Assembly (NCBI GenBank): GCA_949752735.1
Contig: OX457043.1
Coordinates: forward strand, 44,070,073-44,134,072
From: Lumbricus terrestris
Lineage: Eukaryota; Annelida; Clitellata; Crassiclitellata; Lumbricidae
DNA length: 64,000 nt
Direction of reading: 5' to 3'
Part shown: positions 32,966 through 44,501 of the stretch, one piece after another
How positions within the stretch are numbered: the first letter of the stretch is position 1
Layout of the letters: each line of letters starts with the position of its first letter
The notes under the pieces: generated by a model
The model's input: the letters and a program-made list of their open reading frames with translations, nothing else
What the model was told of the DNA's origin: nothing
Databases searched by the model: none
Program-made: the position numbers and the translations under genes

Positions 32966-33319
32966 TGCAGTAGTGGTCCGATGAGTGGAGTTCAACTGTC
33001 ATATTAGCCTAACAACTACTCCATCCTCTTCGATCTTGCTTTTATGGTTTCTTGCAATTGAACATTCCTATAACATAATATTCTCAAGCTGTATGTATAT
33101 AGTCTACTCAGAAGCGCTGCTGTGCCAGCCTGCATAATGTTAATGTCCTCACCTCACGAGCATGCTACATTAGTTACACAGCGGTAGCCACGAAAAATTT
33201 CACGTTGTTTAGCACTTCTGGGTCTAGCAATGGCCATGGTCGCAAATAACACTGGACAACAAATTTTTACAAAAGTCATGTTACTGAAATGAAATTAGTC
33301 AGTTCTTATCAATTTTTAT
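32966..33319. other. No gene seen
   Basis: AT-rich flank of the next element. Confidence 0.5.
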
Positions 33320-33461
33320 GTGCTGAACACGAATATGACAGTGAAATTGCTTAATTGGCTCTAGTTTTTTTGTAATCTCAAATGAAGTAATTTTATATCG
33401 CACAATGCATTCCAATAGTGATACACTTACGGTTAATATTTGTAAAAAACCAGGTCATAGA

Positions 33462-35405
33462 CTAGTTCTTAGATTTTTTCCCCTGTCTCTTGTACAGCTG
33501 TTCGGGAGCATCTCTGCGGAGTGTCCAGCAGTAGTCAGCCAACATTGTAGTGGACCATTTTCCCTGGTACCTTTGCTCCATTGTTGCGATATCTTGATGA
33601 AAGCGTTCGCCATGTTCGTCACTAACCATACCACAGTTGTCAGGGAAGAAATCCAGATGGGAGTGAAGGAAATGCATCTTCAGCGACATATTGCAGCGAA
33701 ATTTCTGGTACTGCCATGGGCGGAGACCTAGGGGGGACAGGGGGGACGGTCCCCCCAATGAAAGTGTTGGGGGGGACGGCCCATGCATTTGTCCCCCCAA
33801 TGTTTGAGCGTCAAGACTTTTTGGGGCGGTGAAAATAGAAATATTTCGGCGAGATTTGGCCGGGATGACTAAAAAAAAAAAAAAAAAGGTCATCAACTTT
33901 TTTTGGCGGCGGAAACAAATTTTTATATTTTTTTTCCAGATTTCGCCGGTCATCGGAAATTTTTCGAAAATCTCGCGTCTTTCCGTCCCCCCCCCCCCCC
34001 AATTCTCGGCCCAGGTCTCCGCCTATGGGTACTGCTTGAGCATGTCTTCTACTAGTTCCTTGTAGTTTTCTGCCCTGACATTCCCCACAAAGTCTGTAGA
34101 CACTAGACGAAAAGCAGTCCATGCTTGTTTCGCATCACCCTCCAGCAAGTTGTTGAAGCGGTCATCTTTGAAAAGTTCTCTAATCTGAGGACCCACGGAA
34201 ACTCCCTCTTTAATCTTTGCTTCTCTGAGTCGAGGGAATTTTTCATGCAGGTATCGGAAAGCTGGCGAAGTGCGGTCCGTGGCTTTCACGAAGTTCTTCA
34301 CCAAACCTAGTTTGATGTGAAGGGGTGGTAGTAGGATTTTGTGAGCCTCGACCAGAGCTGGGTGCTGGATATTCTTATGTCCAACTGCCATGTTTTGTCT
34401 GGGAGTCCATTCCTTCCGCACGTAGTGCAACTCTCTTGCACGACTATCACACTCACACAAGAAACATATATTTTGTATATCCTTGCTGCAGTCCCATTAA
34501 AATGGCAACTATAAATCACCGCACAGGTGCCATTTGTACTTGTTATAGTCAATGTAATGCAGTAGCTGTTTTAGGTTATCGTATGTCTCTTTCACATGGA
34601 CAGCATGCGCTAATGGAATAGATGGAAGACGGTTTCCATTGTGCAAAAGCACAGCCTTAAGACTCAGTGTCGAAGAGTCTACAAATAGTCTCCATTCTTG
34701 TGGGTCATGAGTGATCTGTAAGGCATTCATGAGGTCGTCAATATTGGAACAGAATACCAGATTACCTTCCTTCATGAAGAAAGGTTCCAACTGCTGATGG
34801 CGCTTTCTATATGAAGTGATTGTGACATCTTCTTCTAGAAGATTCCATTGTTGGAGTCTTAATCCTAGCAACTCTGCCTTGTTTTTGGATAAGTCCAAAT
34901 CACGAACAAGGTCATTTAGTTCTTCCTGTGTTATTCTGTGTGGGGTTGATGATGCAACACAGTGAAAATCGGGATCACTGCACGCTGACGGACCAGGAGA
35001 AGAACATGTCGGCTCACCCTTGTCCTCATCAGATGAATCAACGAAAATATATTCTGCTGGAGGTTCTGGAATAGGAAGTCCATCACCATGTGGAACTGGT
35101 CTCAATGCAGACGGAATGTTTGGGTAGACTATTGTCGACTTCTTTTGCTTCGTTATTCCACCGGAAAGAGGAGGAACCAAGCAGAAGTAACAGTCATCTA
35201 AGTGGTTGCTTTGCTCTCTCCACACCATTGGAACTGCAAACGGCATTGATGGTCTTTTGCCATTCAACCACTGTGAAAGCTGTGTTGTAGGCTACATGTA
35301 GCACAGCATATATGCGGGGCCCATGGCTTGTCTTGGTCACCAACATTGCATCCGAAGTAAGCATGATATGCCTTCTTGACTTATTTACGATATTGTCGCA
35401 GTTCT
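33462..35405 (-). pseudogene. Transposase-like (RNase H-fold?) protein of an aquatic-invertebrate repeat family, broken
   Basis: In order on the minus strand: YHAYFGCNVGDQDKPWAPHI (about 35310-35385); SMPFAVPMVWREQSNHLDDC; NIPSALRPVPHGDGLPIP; TQEELNDLVRDLDLSK; RLFVDSSTLSLKAVLLHNG; YKWHLCGDL; then DSRARELHYVRKEW, LLPPLHIKLGLVKNFVKA, MSLKMHFLHSHLDFFPDNCG and DEHGERFHQDIATMEQRYQG. Conserved acidic motifs (DSS, CGDL, E/H in GERFHQD) suggest an RNase H-type core, which is inference. The family is recalled from many invertebrate genomes as uncharacterised multi-copy proteins. The copy is dead: frameshifts lie near 35390, 35275 and 34510, another falls at about 34465, and a MITE splits it at 33715-34027. 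Confidence 0.7.
33715..34027. mobile_element. hAT-like MITE, CATGGGCGGAG family (313 bp), inside the pseudogene
   Basis: Ends CATGGGCGGAGACCTAGG and, inverted, CATAGGCGGAGACCTGGG. Perfect duplication GGTACTGC at 33707-33714 and 34028-34035. It contains GATGACTAAAA, an A-run and GGTCATCAACTTTTT. Confidence 0.9.
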
Positions 35406-35508
35406 ACTGCATAAATTTACATGGTGAAACATAAGAAATGAACTATATGAAATATTTTCAAAACGAGAGCCAATAAAAACTTTTTATGGTTATATTCGTG
35501 TTCAGCAC

Positions 35509-36077
35509 ACCAAGATGCTACACATTAGGGCCTTTTCCAGTCAGTAACGATTTCTATGTTGACCAGTGTAAGCGGATGATTATCAGTTTTTTTAATTCAT
35601 AAATTGTTATATCGGATTGGGTTGTACTCGCAAACCACATAAAATACGTCTTTAATAATTTGGCAGAGCAATGCGACGGACTCCCGTCGGCAGCCATTGG
35701 GTTGGAAACGCCCATCTACTTGTGAGCTGGCGATATAATATATTTAAATTTGCGATTATAATCACTGTATAATAATTAAGTTCGTGTCCATATAATTTTA
35801 TGTGTATGGCTTTGCTGATTTGCGCATTTAAGAGCGTCTACTTGGGAGTCCTCGCACAGAGGCAATAGGGGGGCAATTTCTACCCCAACCCCTTGAAAAT
35901 TGACACCTAATTTTTAGACTTCTCCGTTTTGCACGCTGGAAAATATATATCATTGCCCGGAATCACTAACGATATCGAATTATACACAAAGGGCGACTAA
36001 TACATGGAAATTTATAAGTCACTATGAAAAATACCCCCCATGTTCTTTGGATTTTTCAAGATCTTGCTAAGAATTTA
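35509..36077. other. No gene seen
   Basis: AT-rich. A short G/C-run motif (GGGGGGCAATTTCTACCCC) at about 35870 may be a relic of a MITE end. Confidence 0.45.
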
Positions 36078-36230
36078 AACATGTTGCATTGTGTTTCGCT
36101 CCAACGTGTTGCAAACATGTTGCATTGTGTTTCGCCCCAACATGTTGCAAACATGTTGCAGACATGTTGCAATTGTGTTTCGCCCCAACATGTTGCAAAC
36201 ATGTCGCATTGTGTTTCGCCCTTCCTGCAA
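36078..36230. repeat. Short tandem repeat with ATGTTGCA / TGTGTTTCGCCCCAAC
   Basis: Three to four imperfect units joining AACATGTTGCATTGTG and TTTCGCCCCAACATGTTGCA, including a shorter internal ACATGTTGCA duplication. Confidence 0.85.
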
Positions 36231-36414
36231 AACATTTGCTGGCGCCCATCGGCGTTTCATAGGCGTTGTATGCATAGGTAAGGCAATGAACTCGACCAAA
36301 TAAAGGTTTGGTTTTTTTTGGAAAGAGTCAACGAGATCATCAAAACTGTACTAAATTGTATACAGAAACTTCCATAGGCGCCGCCTCGTCTCGTTCCTGG
36401 ATACGAAGCCGTTG

Positions 36415-36505
36415 ACCGACACGCAGACAGGCAGACAGACACGCAGACAAGCAGACAGACACGCAGACAGGCACGCAAACAGGCACGCAAACAGGCAGAC
36501 AGAAC
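36415..36505. repeat. (CAGA/CACG)n microsatellite
   Basis: CAGACAGG, CAGACACG and CACGCAAA steps. Confidence 0.9.
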
Positions 36506-36869
36506 GTCAGAATTTCAGGGCTTCGTGTTTCGCCTGCAGAGACGATCCTCAGCCGATTTGCGGTCGTGGAGGAACGCAGGCAGTTTAATGGTCATCATCC
36601 AGTGACTGATGCCAACCGGCAGAAAAACAACAACCATAATTTATTATTGGTTTTTCACGTGTCCAGTCCACCTCTACATACTACAGATGAGGAAGAGAGG
36701 GTGAGTGGTTGGGAGGGAGACTGAGTGAAGGAAGAGCTAAAGAAGTAGGGGGTGTAGATAGAAAAGCAGCGAGGAGAACAGTACTGAGCATGCGAGAGGC
36801 ACAGAGAGACAGAAAGACGGTTAGAGATAAAGAGAGATCTGTCTAGGCTAGAGGCAGTTATAGAGAGAA

Positions 36870-36943
<74 letters not shown>

Positions 36944-37135
36944 TGTGTGTGTGTGTGAGTGAGTGAGTGAGTGAGTGAGTGAGTGAGTGAGTGAGTGAGT
37001 GAGTGAGAAGGTGAAAGAGAGAAGGTGGGAGAGACAGAGACAGAGAGACAGACACAGACAGAGACAGACACAGAGAGACAGAGAAAGAGGCAGATAGAGA
37101 GACAGAGAGAGACAGAGAATGAGAGAAAATGAGAG
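36870..37135. repeat. (GA)n, (GT)n, (GAGT)n compound microsatellite
   Basis: GAGAGA to 36940, GTGTGT to 36957, then about 14 GAGT units, then mixed GAGACAGA. Confidence 0.97.
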
Positions 37136-37261
37136 AGCTGGCATCTTTACAAAGTGCAGACCAAGCGTATAGCATTACCACAGCCTGCGTCGGAATCGTC
37201 AATGTTAATTAAGTTAGAACTGCATGCGGTCCTTTACCAGCTGCTCATTATGAGTAACTAG

Positions 37262-37632
<371 letters not shown>

Positions 37633-38332
37633 ACGCCAAACCATCTGCTGCAATGAGGCTAATTGACTGTCAACCGTCTTCCAGGATGCAATAAAAACCA
37701 GCAAAATGTAATTGCATATTATATATGGTCGTCTTCTTGCGGAAAATATGCACCAGAAGAATTTCGTTTTTTCCGATCGTTAAACTTTCAATCGTGTGTT
37801 CTTCTAGCCATAAAACCAACGCAAACTGCTCCTCAAATTATGAGCAATAGCCTACAGAGACTTCCATGCAGAGTCTAGGTTGCTGCTGCTTCAAATCGGT
37901 TCGCTGAAGAAGATTGTTCCGTTTACCGTACATATTTTGTAGAACGCGAAAAGGTGAGACAACTTTTAAAGCAGCGTTTATAAAACTATAGACCGTGACC
38001 TCAAAGTAGGACGCGAAGCATTTCAAGTAGGCCTATTATTATAGGTCGCTATATTTCTTGGAAATATTTTTGTTTTCGTAATTAATTCGTAAATTCTAAA
38101 AAAATCACGTTTTGGAGAGCGGAGAAACAACAGTCATTCTTTCATTGCAATAAATTATTGTATACACAGGTTTTTTTCTTACGTTTCATCTTAGTGTTTT
38201 AAACGCTGTCCTGAAATCAGCATATTCCATGCTAATTTACGAAATAAATTTTAGTACACGATGCTTAATTTTAATAAGTGGTTCTATTCTGCTCGAGGCG
38301 GCCAAGATATTTAGATGTGGGTCCCGACACAG
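37633..38332. other. No gene seen
   Basis: Unique-looking AT-rich DNA. Confidence 0.5.
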
Positions 38333-39164
38333 AGAAGTTTGGAAACCACTGTTTCAAAGGATCCTCTTGCCAGAAAAATCTTCGTTCCCGACACACAGAA
38401 GTTTGGGAACCACTGTTTCAAAGGATCCTCTTGCCAGAGAAATCTTCGTTCCCGACACAGAGAAGTTTGGGAACCACTGTTTCATAGGATCCTCTTGCCA
38501 GGGAAAACTTCGTTCCCGACACAGAGAAGTTTGGGAACCACTGTTTCAAAGGATCCTCTTGCCAGAGAAATCTTCGTTCACGACACACAGAAGTTTGGGA
38601 ACCACTGTTTCAAAGGATCCTCTTGCCAGAGAAATCTTCGTTCCCGACACACAGAAGTTTGGAAACCACTGTTTCAAAGGATCCTTTTGCCAGATAAATC
38701 TTCGTTCCCGACACACAGAAGTCTGGGAATCACTGTTTCAAAGAATCCTCTTGCCAGAGAAATCTTCGTTCCCGACACAGAGAAGTTAGGAAACCACTGT
38801 TTCAAAGGATCCTCTTGCCAGAGAAATCTTCGTTCCCGACACAGAGAAGTTTGGGAACCACTGTTTCAAAGAATCTGTTTGCCAGAGAAATCTTCGTTTC
38901 CGACACAGAGAAGGTTGGGAACCACTGTTTCAAAGGATCCTCTTGCCAGATAAATCTTAGTTCCCGACAAAGAGAAGTTTGGGAACCACTGTTTCAAAGG
39001 ATCCTCTTGCCAGAGAAATCTTCGTTCCCGATAAAGAGAAGTTTGGGAACCACTGTTTCAAAGGATCCTCTTGCCAGAGAAATCTTCGTTCCCGATAAAG
39101 AGAAGTTTGGGAACCACTGTTTCATAGGATCCTCTTGCCAGAGAAATCTTCGTTCCGACAACTC
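38333..39164. repeat. 64-bp satellite, 13 tandem units without indels
   Basis: AGAAG(T/G)T marks unit starts at 38333 and every 64 bases to 39101. Each unit reads AGAAGTTTGGGAACCACTGT, TTCAAAGGATCCTCTTGCCA, GAGAAATCTTCGTTCCCGAC, ACAC/ACAG, with only a few substitutions per unit. The inverse, CAGTGGTTCCCAAACTTCT, looks like a hAT terminus. As 64 is not a multiple of three, the long ORF simply reads the unit in rotating frames and is not a gene. Confidence 0.96.
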
Positions 39165-39340
39165 TTTGCGTTAGAAATGAATAACTGATTGACACCAACA
39201 ACTCTTTGTGTTAGAAATGAAAAACTGAATGACACCAACAACTCTTGCGTTAGAAATGAATAACTGAATGACACCAACAACTCCTTGCGTTAGAATTCAC
39301 TTAGAAATGAATAACTGAATGACACCAACAAGTCTTTAGT
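39157..39340. repeat. ~40-bp tandem repeat, about four units
   Basis: Units join GACACCAACAACTCTTTGCG and TTAGAAATGAATAACTGAAT, at 39-40-base spacing with one small insertion. It follows the 64-bp array directly. Confidence 0.9.
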
Positions 39341-40570
39341 GTGCATCTGAATGACAGTAGCCAGTCCTATAATGGTGACGGCATTAACAAGTTGACACAG
39401 CGAAAAAAACCTGAACGACTAAGCATGATCATTTGGATCAATTAAATAAACAGACCAATTGCACAGCGGGGGATTTTTGTCCGGGTGAGGTAACATCCTA
39501 CGTAATATTGGCTTTTGTCAGGAGGTGCAATGGCCGAGCCCTCCGACGGGGATAATGACCGGGGTGACAATGTCCTACAACAAGTTTTAACACAAAAAAC
39601 ACATGCCCATACAACGGCGTCTGTGTCATAATAGACTTATTTTTAAAACAGATTTCTAAGCTCGTGCCACCGCTTAGCGTGCACCCGGCCAACCGTTGTC
39701 ATTCATCCCTCACTCTGACAACGGACATACAATGCAGGCCTGCGAGTTTCTAGTGACTACATCTGGCGACGAATTCAGCGAAGTGTGACCGTGTCATTGA
39801 TGCTACGCTGACTTTGGAATCTGCTCAAATAAGCCTATTGTGCATTGCTGCACGTTTACTTTATGGCCGCTTCATTACTCGATATCCTATTCTCTTAACC
39901 GTCGATGTGCGATGCTCAGCTCCGAGTCTCAACAAACATATGAACAAACAAGTAAACCAGCGATGAAATATACGTGTATTCAGAGTCGATATATACTGTA
40001 TATATATATATATCGGCCTACATATTGTATATGTACAGAGCCCTATTTGATTATCTCGATGTATAGTTAGCCCACATAATGGAAATGTGACCTGGGGCAG
40101 TTGTCTTGCTGGGTCTTATAATATTAAATGACCTACCTTAGGGTGTTAGGAACGCTGCCGTTGGGTTCACTTGCTTAGGACTCCGATGGACGACTTCAAT
40201 TATTGTTGACTTTGTGGTCTAGTTCAATCACACATTATCTGCTTCACTGGGTATGTGTGTCATCGAATGCTGGTCCAGATAGTATGCGACGCGTTCTTTT
40301 GGTCCAGTAGTACAGGTGTACTGGTACTACAGGTGTACTGGTGAACATGCTGTTCTTATTAGAGTCGTTCTCGTATCGGGCATGGATGTACCTGAGTTTG
40401 TCGGATATCACTATAAGAGGTTTGTAAACGTTTACCTACCATGTAACTCTGCATTTTGTTTACGATGTTACAGAAATTGTCGTGATTGAAGCGGAAAATT
40501 TGTTGTATGTAAGGCGCTCTTAAAACGATCGCCATAAAAGGGAATGGAAGGCTGAATTGAACGTACGAGG
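39341..40570. other. No gene seen
   Basis: Short ORFs only. A (TA)n patch lies at about 39995-40010. Confidence 0.5.
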
Positions 40571-40580
40571 TAGAGGTATC

Positions 40581-40945
40581 AGGTTTTTTTTTAACGTGCA
40601 GTTCTACACAAAACGTGCAGATGTAAATGAATTTGTGCAGTTGCAAAAGCAGTTCTGTGCAGTGAAAATCATAAGAAACAGGCAGTTGCAGTCGGTTCAC
40701 AACGGAAGAACGAAGGACCTTGCAGTGAAAAATGAGCAGGAAGGCGAAATAAAACAATTTTTAAGTGGACAACTTTTTAAAAAAGGTCACCAGGTTGTTG
40801 TGTGCGGCAACTTGCAACGTTTTCTGGGAAAACTTGGGACACATTTCAGAGAAACGCCGAAAAACAGTTCAGAAACGACGACAAACAAAGCCACGCTAGA
40901 AAAACTTAATGGTCGTGCGGTTCTACAAATTTCTTTTTTAAAAGC
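40581..40945. mobile_element. Possible MITE related to 8525-8721
   Basis: The left end is CAGGTTTTTTTTTAACGTGC and the inverted right end is CAGGGCTTTTAAAAAAG, with GTGCAGTT and TGCGGTTCT motifs inside as in 8525-8721. No 8-bp duplication was found, so limits are tentative. The ORF spanning it (133 codons, basic) has no domain and is probably fortuitous. Confidence 0.4.
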
Positions 40946-41124
40946 CCTGAGCCGCTGAGCGGTATCGATCTATTTTCATTCTTGGATACCCTACGGGGCC
41001 ATAGAAATTGCCATATATATTATTCTCATTTTTTGCCCTGAAGTAGGCTACTTCATCCCCCCTCCATAGACTTAGAGATTATTGCTATTTCTGGAATAAA
41101 TCGTCTTCAGGCCATGAGGTATTT

Positions 41125-41300
41125 TGATTTTTCCCCCCAGGTATTTAGGATCCCTCAAGGGACTTCGCTCTTAACACCTGCTATAAAACCAGTCAGAACT
41201 GGGCCTATTCGTCTGCTTCAAGACTTGCCAAAGTATCCCTGAAAGCTAGCGAGTTATTATTGTTATTTTTATTATTATTATTATTATTATTATTTTTATT
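41125..41300 (+). mobile_element. Second copy of the GGTATTTAGGATC SINE-like element
   Basis: CCCAGGTATTTAGGATCCC, TCAAGGGACTTC and AACCAGTCAGAACTG correspond to 23857-24111 and are followed by an ATT-rich tail (41250-41300). Confidence 0.65.
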
Positions 41301-41412
41301 AATTCGGATTTTCATTATTTGCTTTTGTTTGTCTGCTGCAATGTAAATGTACGTATGAGTTAACATCGTTTTACTGTTTCAGCGTTATTTTAATTAATGC
41401 AATTCATTTTCA

Positions 41413-41825
41413 GCACGGGGTTAAAGTGTGGCTATAGACGCTCATGGATGGCGTCCGCGCAGTTATTTTCAAATCTGCTGGTGCCGTCTTGCCACTCATT
41501 AGAACTGCACTAACTGGAAAGATAAGGAACGCCCATGCACTTCTATTCCTATACAATTACAAGCACTGCTTTGCAGCACGTGCTTAAAGTGTGTCTAGAC
41601 GCTTATGGGCGCTTTTAATTCGCAAAGTTCATAAGTAGGCCTATATCACAGAAGATCAGTGCTTAAAGGTTCCTGGACGCCCCTTACCTTCCCAAAAGAA
41701 GTGCCTGGACGCCCCTTACCTTTCCAGGCTGTGCTAGCCAATAAGTGGCAGGACGGCGTTCAACTTTTAAAATAGGCGCATGGACGCCGTCCATGACCGT
41801 CCAGCCACACTTTAAGCTCTGCAGA
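41413..41825. mobile_element. Fold-back element, about 413 bp
   Basis: The left arm TTAAAGTGTGGCTATAGACG, CTCATGGATGGCGTCC is inverted at the right end as TTAAAGTGTGGCTGGACGG, TCATGGACGGCGTCC. Further inward GCGTCCAGGCACTT and GCCACTTATT motifs occur in both orientations. A CAG lies just outside both ends. A partial copy is at 4548-4690. Confidence 0.65.
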
Positions 41826-42099
41826 AGATGAGCAACGGGAAAGACGAACGGGTAGAGGTAAATGTTCAGTGATGATTATCGTGTTTATTGACTCAAGCTG
41901 ACAGATCACAGTAAGAACGCGTGCATTTGCAGGGACAGGTGATCATAAGTTGCACTATAATCGATTTTTATAACGGTAGCTACAGCAGCCCATTAGGCGG
42001 CCATCACGCCCTATGGCATCTTCATTTGATGGAGGCCAAAAACTAATGGACTATAATAGGATATGGAGGCTGAATCAACCTTACGGAGTTAGCGGTATC

Positions 42100-42206
42100 T
42101 TTTGTTTGTTACATGTTTAACGACACTGCCATATCAAAGATGATTGTGTCGCCCTCCTCCTTTATCCAGACCTGGGACTGGCACTGGCAGAGAACAGCCA
42201 GTAGCG
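42100..42206 (+). repeat. Copy of the TGTTTAACGACAC dispersed repeat
   Basis: TTACATGTTTAACGACACTG through TTGTGTCGCCCTCCTCC, CCTGGGACTGGCACTGGC to CAGTAGCGG. Confidence 0.72.
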
Positions 42207-42526
42207 GTATCGATCCCGATTCATTCTTGGAAGTTCTGCTCCACGTTTTAGCGTGTTACCCTTCTTCAACGACCGTTCCCTCTATGCATGATTGAGCAGA
42301 CATCGAACTGGGCACGGTAACCGGTCGCCTTTGGTACACTCTCGTCAAAGCTGTTGAGTTTATTGTCAAGTAGGCGTGGACAGTTAAAAAATTATACAAT
42401 CGCTCTTCAAAAGCAAGCTTTGTAAACCTACTATAGTCTAAATTGCTTATGTTAGAGCGCTGAATTGACAATCGACCTATAGGCCTACCTGTCCAGTGTG
42501 TCCACTACCCCTGGACTTCAAAGCAG

Positions 42527-42600
42527 GCTTGTTGCTGCTTAACGACACTGTCATTTCAGAGATGACAAGGGTCGCCCTCCGCCTTTATCCAGGCTTCGCG
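42527..42600 (+). repeat. Truncated copy of the TGTTTAACGACAC dispersed repeat
   Basis: CTTAACGACACTGTCATTTC, GGGTCGCCCTCCGCC, TTTATCCAGGCTTCG. The 3' part is missing. Confidence 0.6.
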
Positions 42601-42984
42601 GAGTTCGGGTTTCAAAGCAGAACGTAGGCTGAATTTGTGCATTAGGATATTTCACGCACTGAGGAGCACTGTAGCACCCTTCCGAGTCAATGAACGTAGG
42701 CCTTAAGGTCACGCAAATATTCGCGGCCCTTTCACAAGTGGGTCAGTCAGCTGCGTGTCGGGGGTCTTTGCACTGCTATGTTTAGGCTTGGGCGAATAAA
42801 GTCTCCCATTCAAATTCCAAAGACGGTGACTTCATCGGTGATTTCTGATGCAGTCGTGAACAGGTGAATGACCCCATTAATATTCTATAGATACTATTCT
42901 ATAGCTATAAACAGCTGAGAAGCAATTTTACGACCCAGTAAAAATTTATGATGCCCTGTTGCTCGGTGTTACCAGATGAATTTT
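42601..42984. other. No gene seen
   Basis: No supportable ORF or element. Confidence 0.5.
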
Positions 42985-43322
42985 TCTTACTGCTAATAGA
43001 ATTGGAAGATACTGCTAATAGAATTGGAAGATATTGTTGATACAATTTTAGCAGATACTGCTAATAGAATTGGAAGATATTGTTGATACAATTTTAGAAG
43101 ATACTGCTAATAGAATTGGGATAGGCCCTATAGGCCTACTGCTAATAGAATTGGAAGATACTGCCAACAGAATATTATTGGAAGATACTGCTAATAGAAT
43201 TGGAAGATACTGCTAATAGAATTGAAAGATATTGTTGATACAATTTTAGAATATATACTGCTAATAGAATTGGGATACTGCTAATAGAATTGGAAGATAC
43301 TGTCAATAGAATGGGAAGATGA
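42985..43322. repeat. ~22-bp tandem array (TACTGCTAATAGAATTGGAA)
   Basis: At least nine units of ACTGCTAATAGAATTGGAAG with a variant ATTGTTGATACAATTTTAG inserted between them, giving a higher-order pattern. Confidence 0.9.
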
Positions 43323-43616
43323 CTTGATAAGCTGTATCCGCTTCTTCTCATTGAACGGGTCTCTACTATAGATATATTGAGAAACTATTTGGAGGCATTG
43401 TGTATTTTATGTAGTATCAAAGTTGACATTGTGCTGGAAATTTGCTTAGTTCTTGCCTGCCGCCAGAAGCGCTTCGGCAGTTCCATGGTTGTTGCCTGCT
43501 GCGAGATGCACGTCAGGTGTAGTTCAGTACAAAGTTAGTTAGTTGATTCGACATACTGGATCTTCGCGAACAAAAGGCGCTTTATTCTTTCGGAGCTTGC
43601 CACTGCTTTGGTAGTT
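43323..43616. other. No gene seen
   Basis: No supportable ORF or element. Confidence 0.45.
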
Positions 43617-43625
43617 ACAATAGTT

Positions 43626-44420
43626 GGTTGTAGGACATTAGCCCCCCTGGACATTATCCCCCCCGGACATGATCCCCCCCGGACATTAGCCCCCCCGGAC
43701 ATATTCCCCCCCGATTTTGCGTAGGACATTAGCCCCCCCGAACAAAGTCCCCCCCTATGTGTAAATCGTAGAATAATGCCGTAACCGATAAGACTTGTCA
43801 CTGGCATTTACATGCAAACGAAAGTACTTAGTGTCATTTAGGTCCTAATTGTATAAATATAGGCCTAGACTTAGATTTGAAATGAACCAATGGGAATTAT
43901 ATGTAGGGCATATACAGTCTATTTGTTTAGTGTCTTGCAGCAAAGGTTTGTTAACGTCAGTTAGGCTATGCCTGTGCTTCGTAGACTTAGACTATTAGAG
44001 TTGTTTCCATTCAAAATTAGATTCAATACATTAGAGAAATGAACGAATGGGAATCGTATACAGTAGCCTAAGTAGGCCTACTTGTTAGTGTCAGTTATGG
44101 CTACAACGACATTTACGTATGAGCTTCGTAGACTTCATAGCGTCGTTTCAGACCTTTAAACTGTCTTATAATATACGTATTAAACCTTCAATTAACTTAA
44201 CATATTCCTACAGGATGTTAAACTAATGTGTAATGTATAGATATTCAATTAACATAGGCCCATTAATTGCATTTTGTGCATCACTTTTAGGTAATGATAT
44301 CATATACTGGGGGGGGGGATAATGTCCTACCCCGGGGGGGATAATGTCCGGGGGGGCTAATGTCCGGGGGGGATAATGTCCGGGGGGGATAATGTCCAGG
44401 GGGGCTAATGTCCGTTTACC
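43626..44420. mobile_element. MITE with GGACATTAGCCCCCC-repeat ends and 9-bp target duplication
   Basis: The left end holds GGACATTAGCCCCCCTGGAC, ATTATCCCCCCCGGACATGA and further GGACAT-A-CCCCCCC units to about 43757. The right end (44310-44416) is the inverse, with about five units. Flanks are ACAATAGTT at 43617-43625 and 44421-44429 (9 bp, perfect). A 9-bp duplication fits Mutator-like elements, though an 8-bp reading (hAT) is possible if the first or last base is chance. The interior is AT-rich and non-coding. Confidence 0.82.
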
Positions 44421-44501
44421 ACAATAGTTAGCATGTAGGACGCGAAGTGCATCCGTGAGTTCATCTGTTTTTGTTCTCGAAGTTGTTCATGATAAGAAAA
44501 C

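Larger units (their letters stand above)
33320..35508. mobile_element. Candidate DNA transposon carrying a transposase-like pseudogene
   Basis: GTGCTGAACACGAATAT at 33320-33336 is exactly inverted at 35492-35508, and the similarity continues inward (ATTGGCTCTAGTTTT on the left, inverted ATTGGCTCTCGTTTT on the right, near 35463-35473). The only gene between them is the broken minus-strand ORF described separately. Removing the later MITE (33715-34027) leaves about 1.9 kb. No target duplication was identified outside the inverted repeats, so the true termini may lie further out. Confidence 0.55.

Noticed and set aside
32098..33000. Possible CRISPR-like or regulatory array
   Set aside because: GTAG, GT and ATC steps are simple microsatellites without unique spacers; CRISPR is not expected in an animal genome.
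32556..33002. Met/Ile- or His/Arg-rich ORFs
   Set aside because: Translations of an (ATC/GTC)n trinucleotide array.
38229..38953. 186- and 212-codon repetitive ORFs
   Set aside because: The 64-bp unit is not a multiple of three, so all frames of the satellite stay open by chance; the protein is only the unit read in rotating frames.
40557..40958. 133-codon basic ORF
   Set aside because: It covers a probable MITE with repeated GTGCAG motifs, has no domain and its start is not an ATG in good context.
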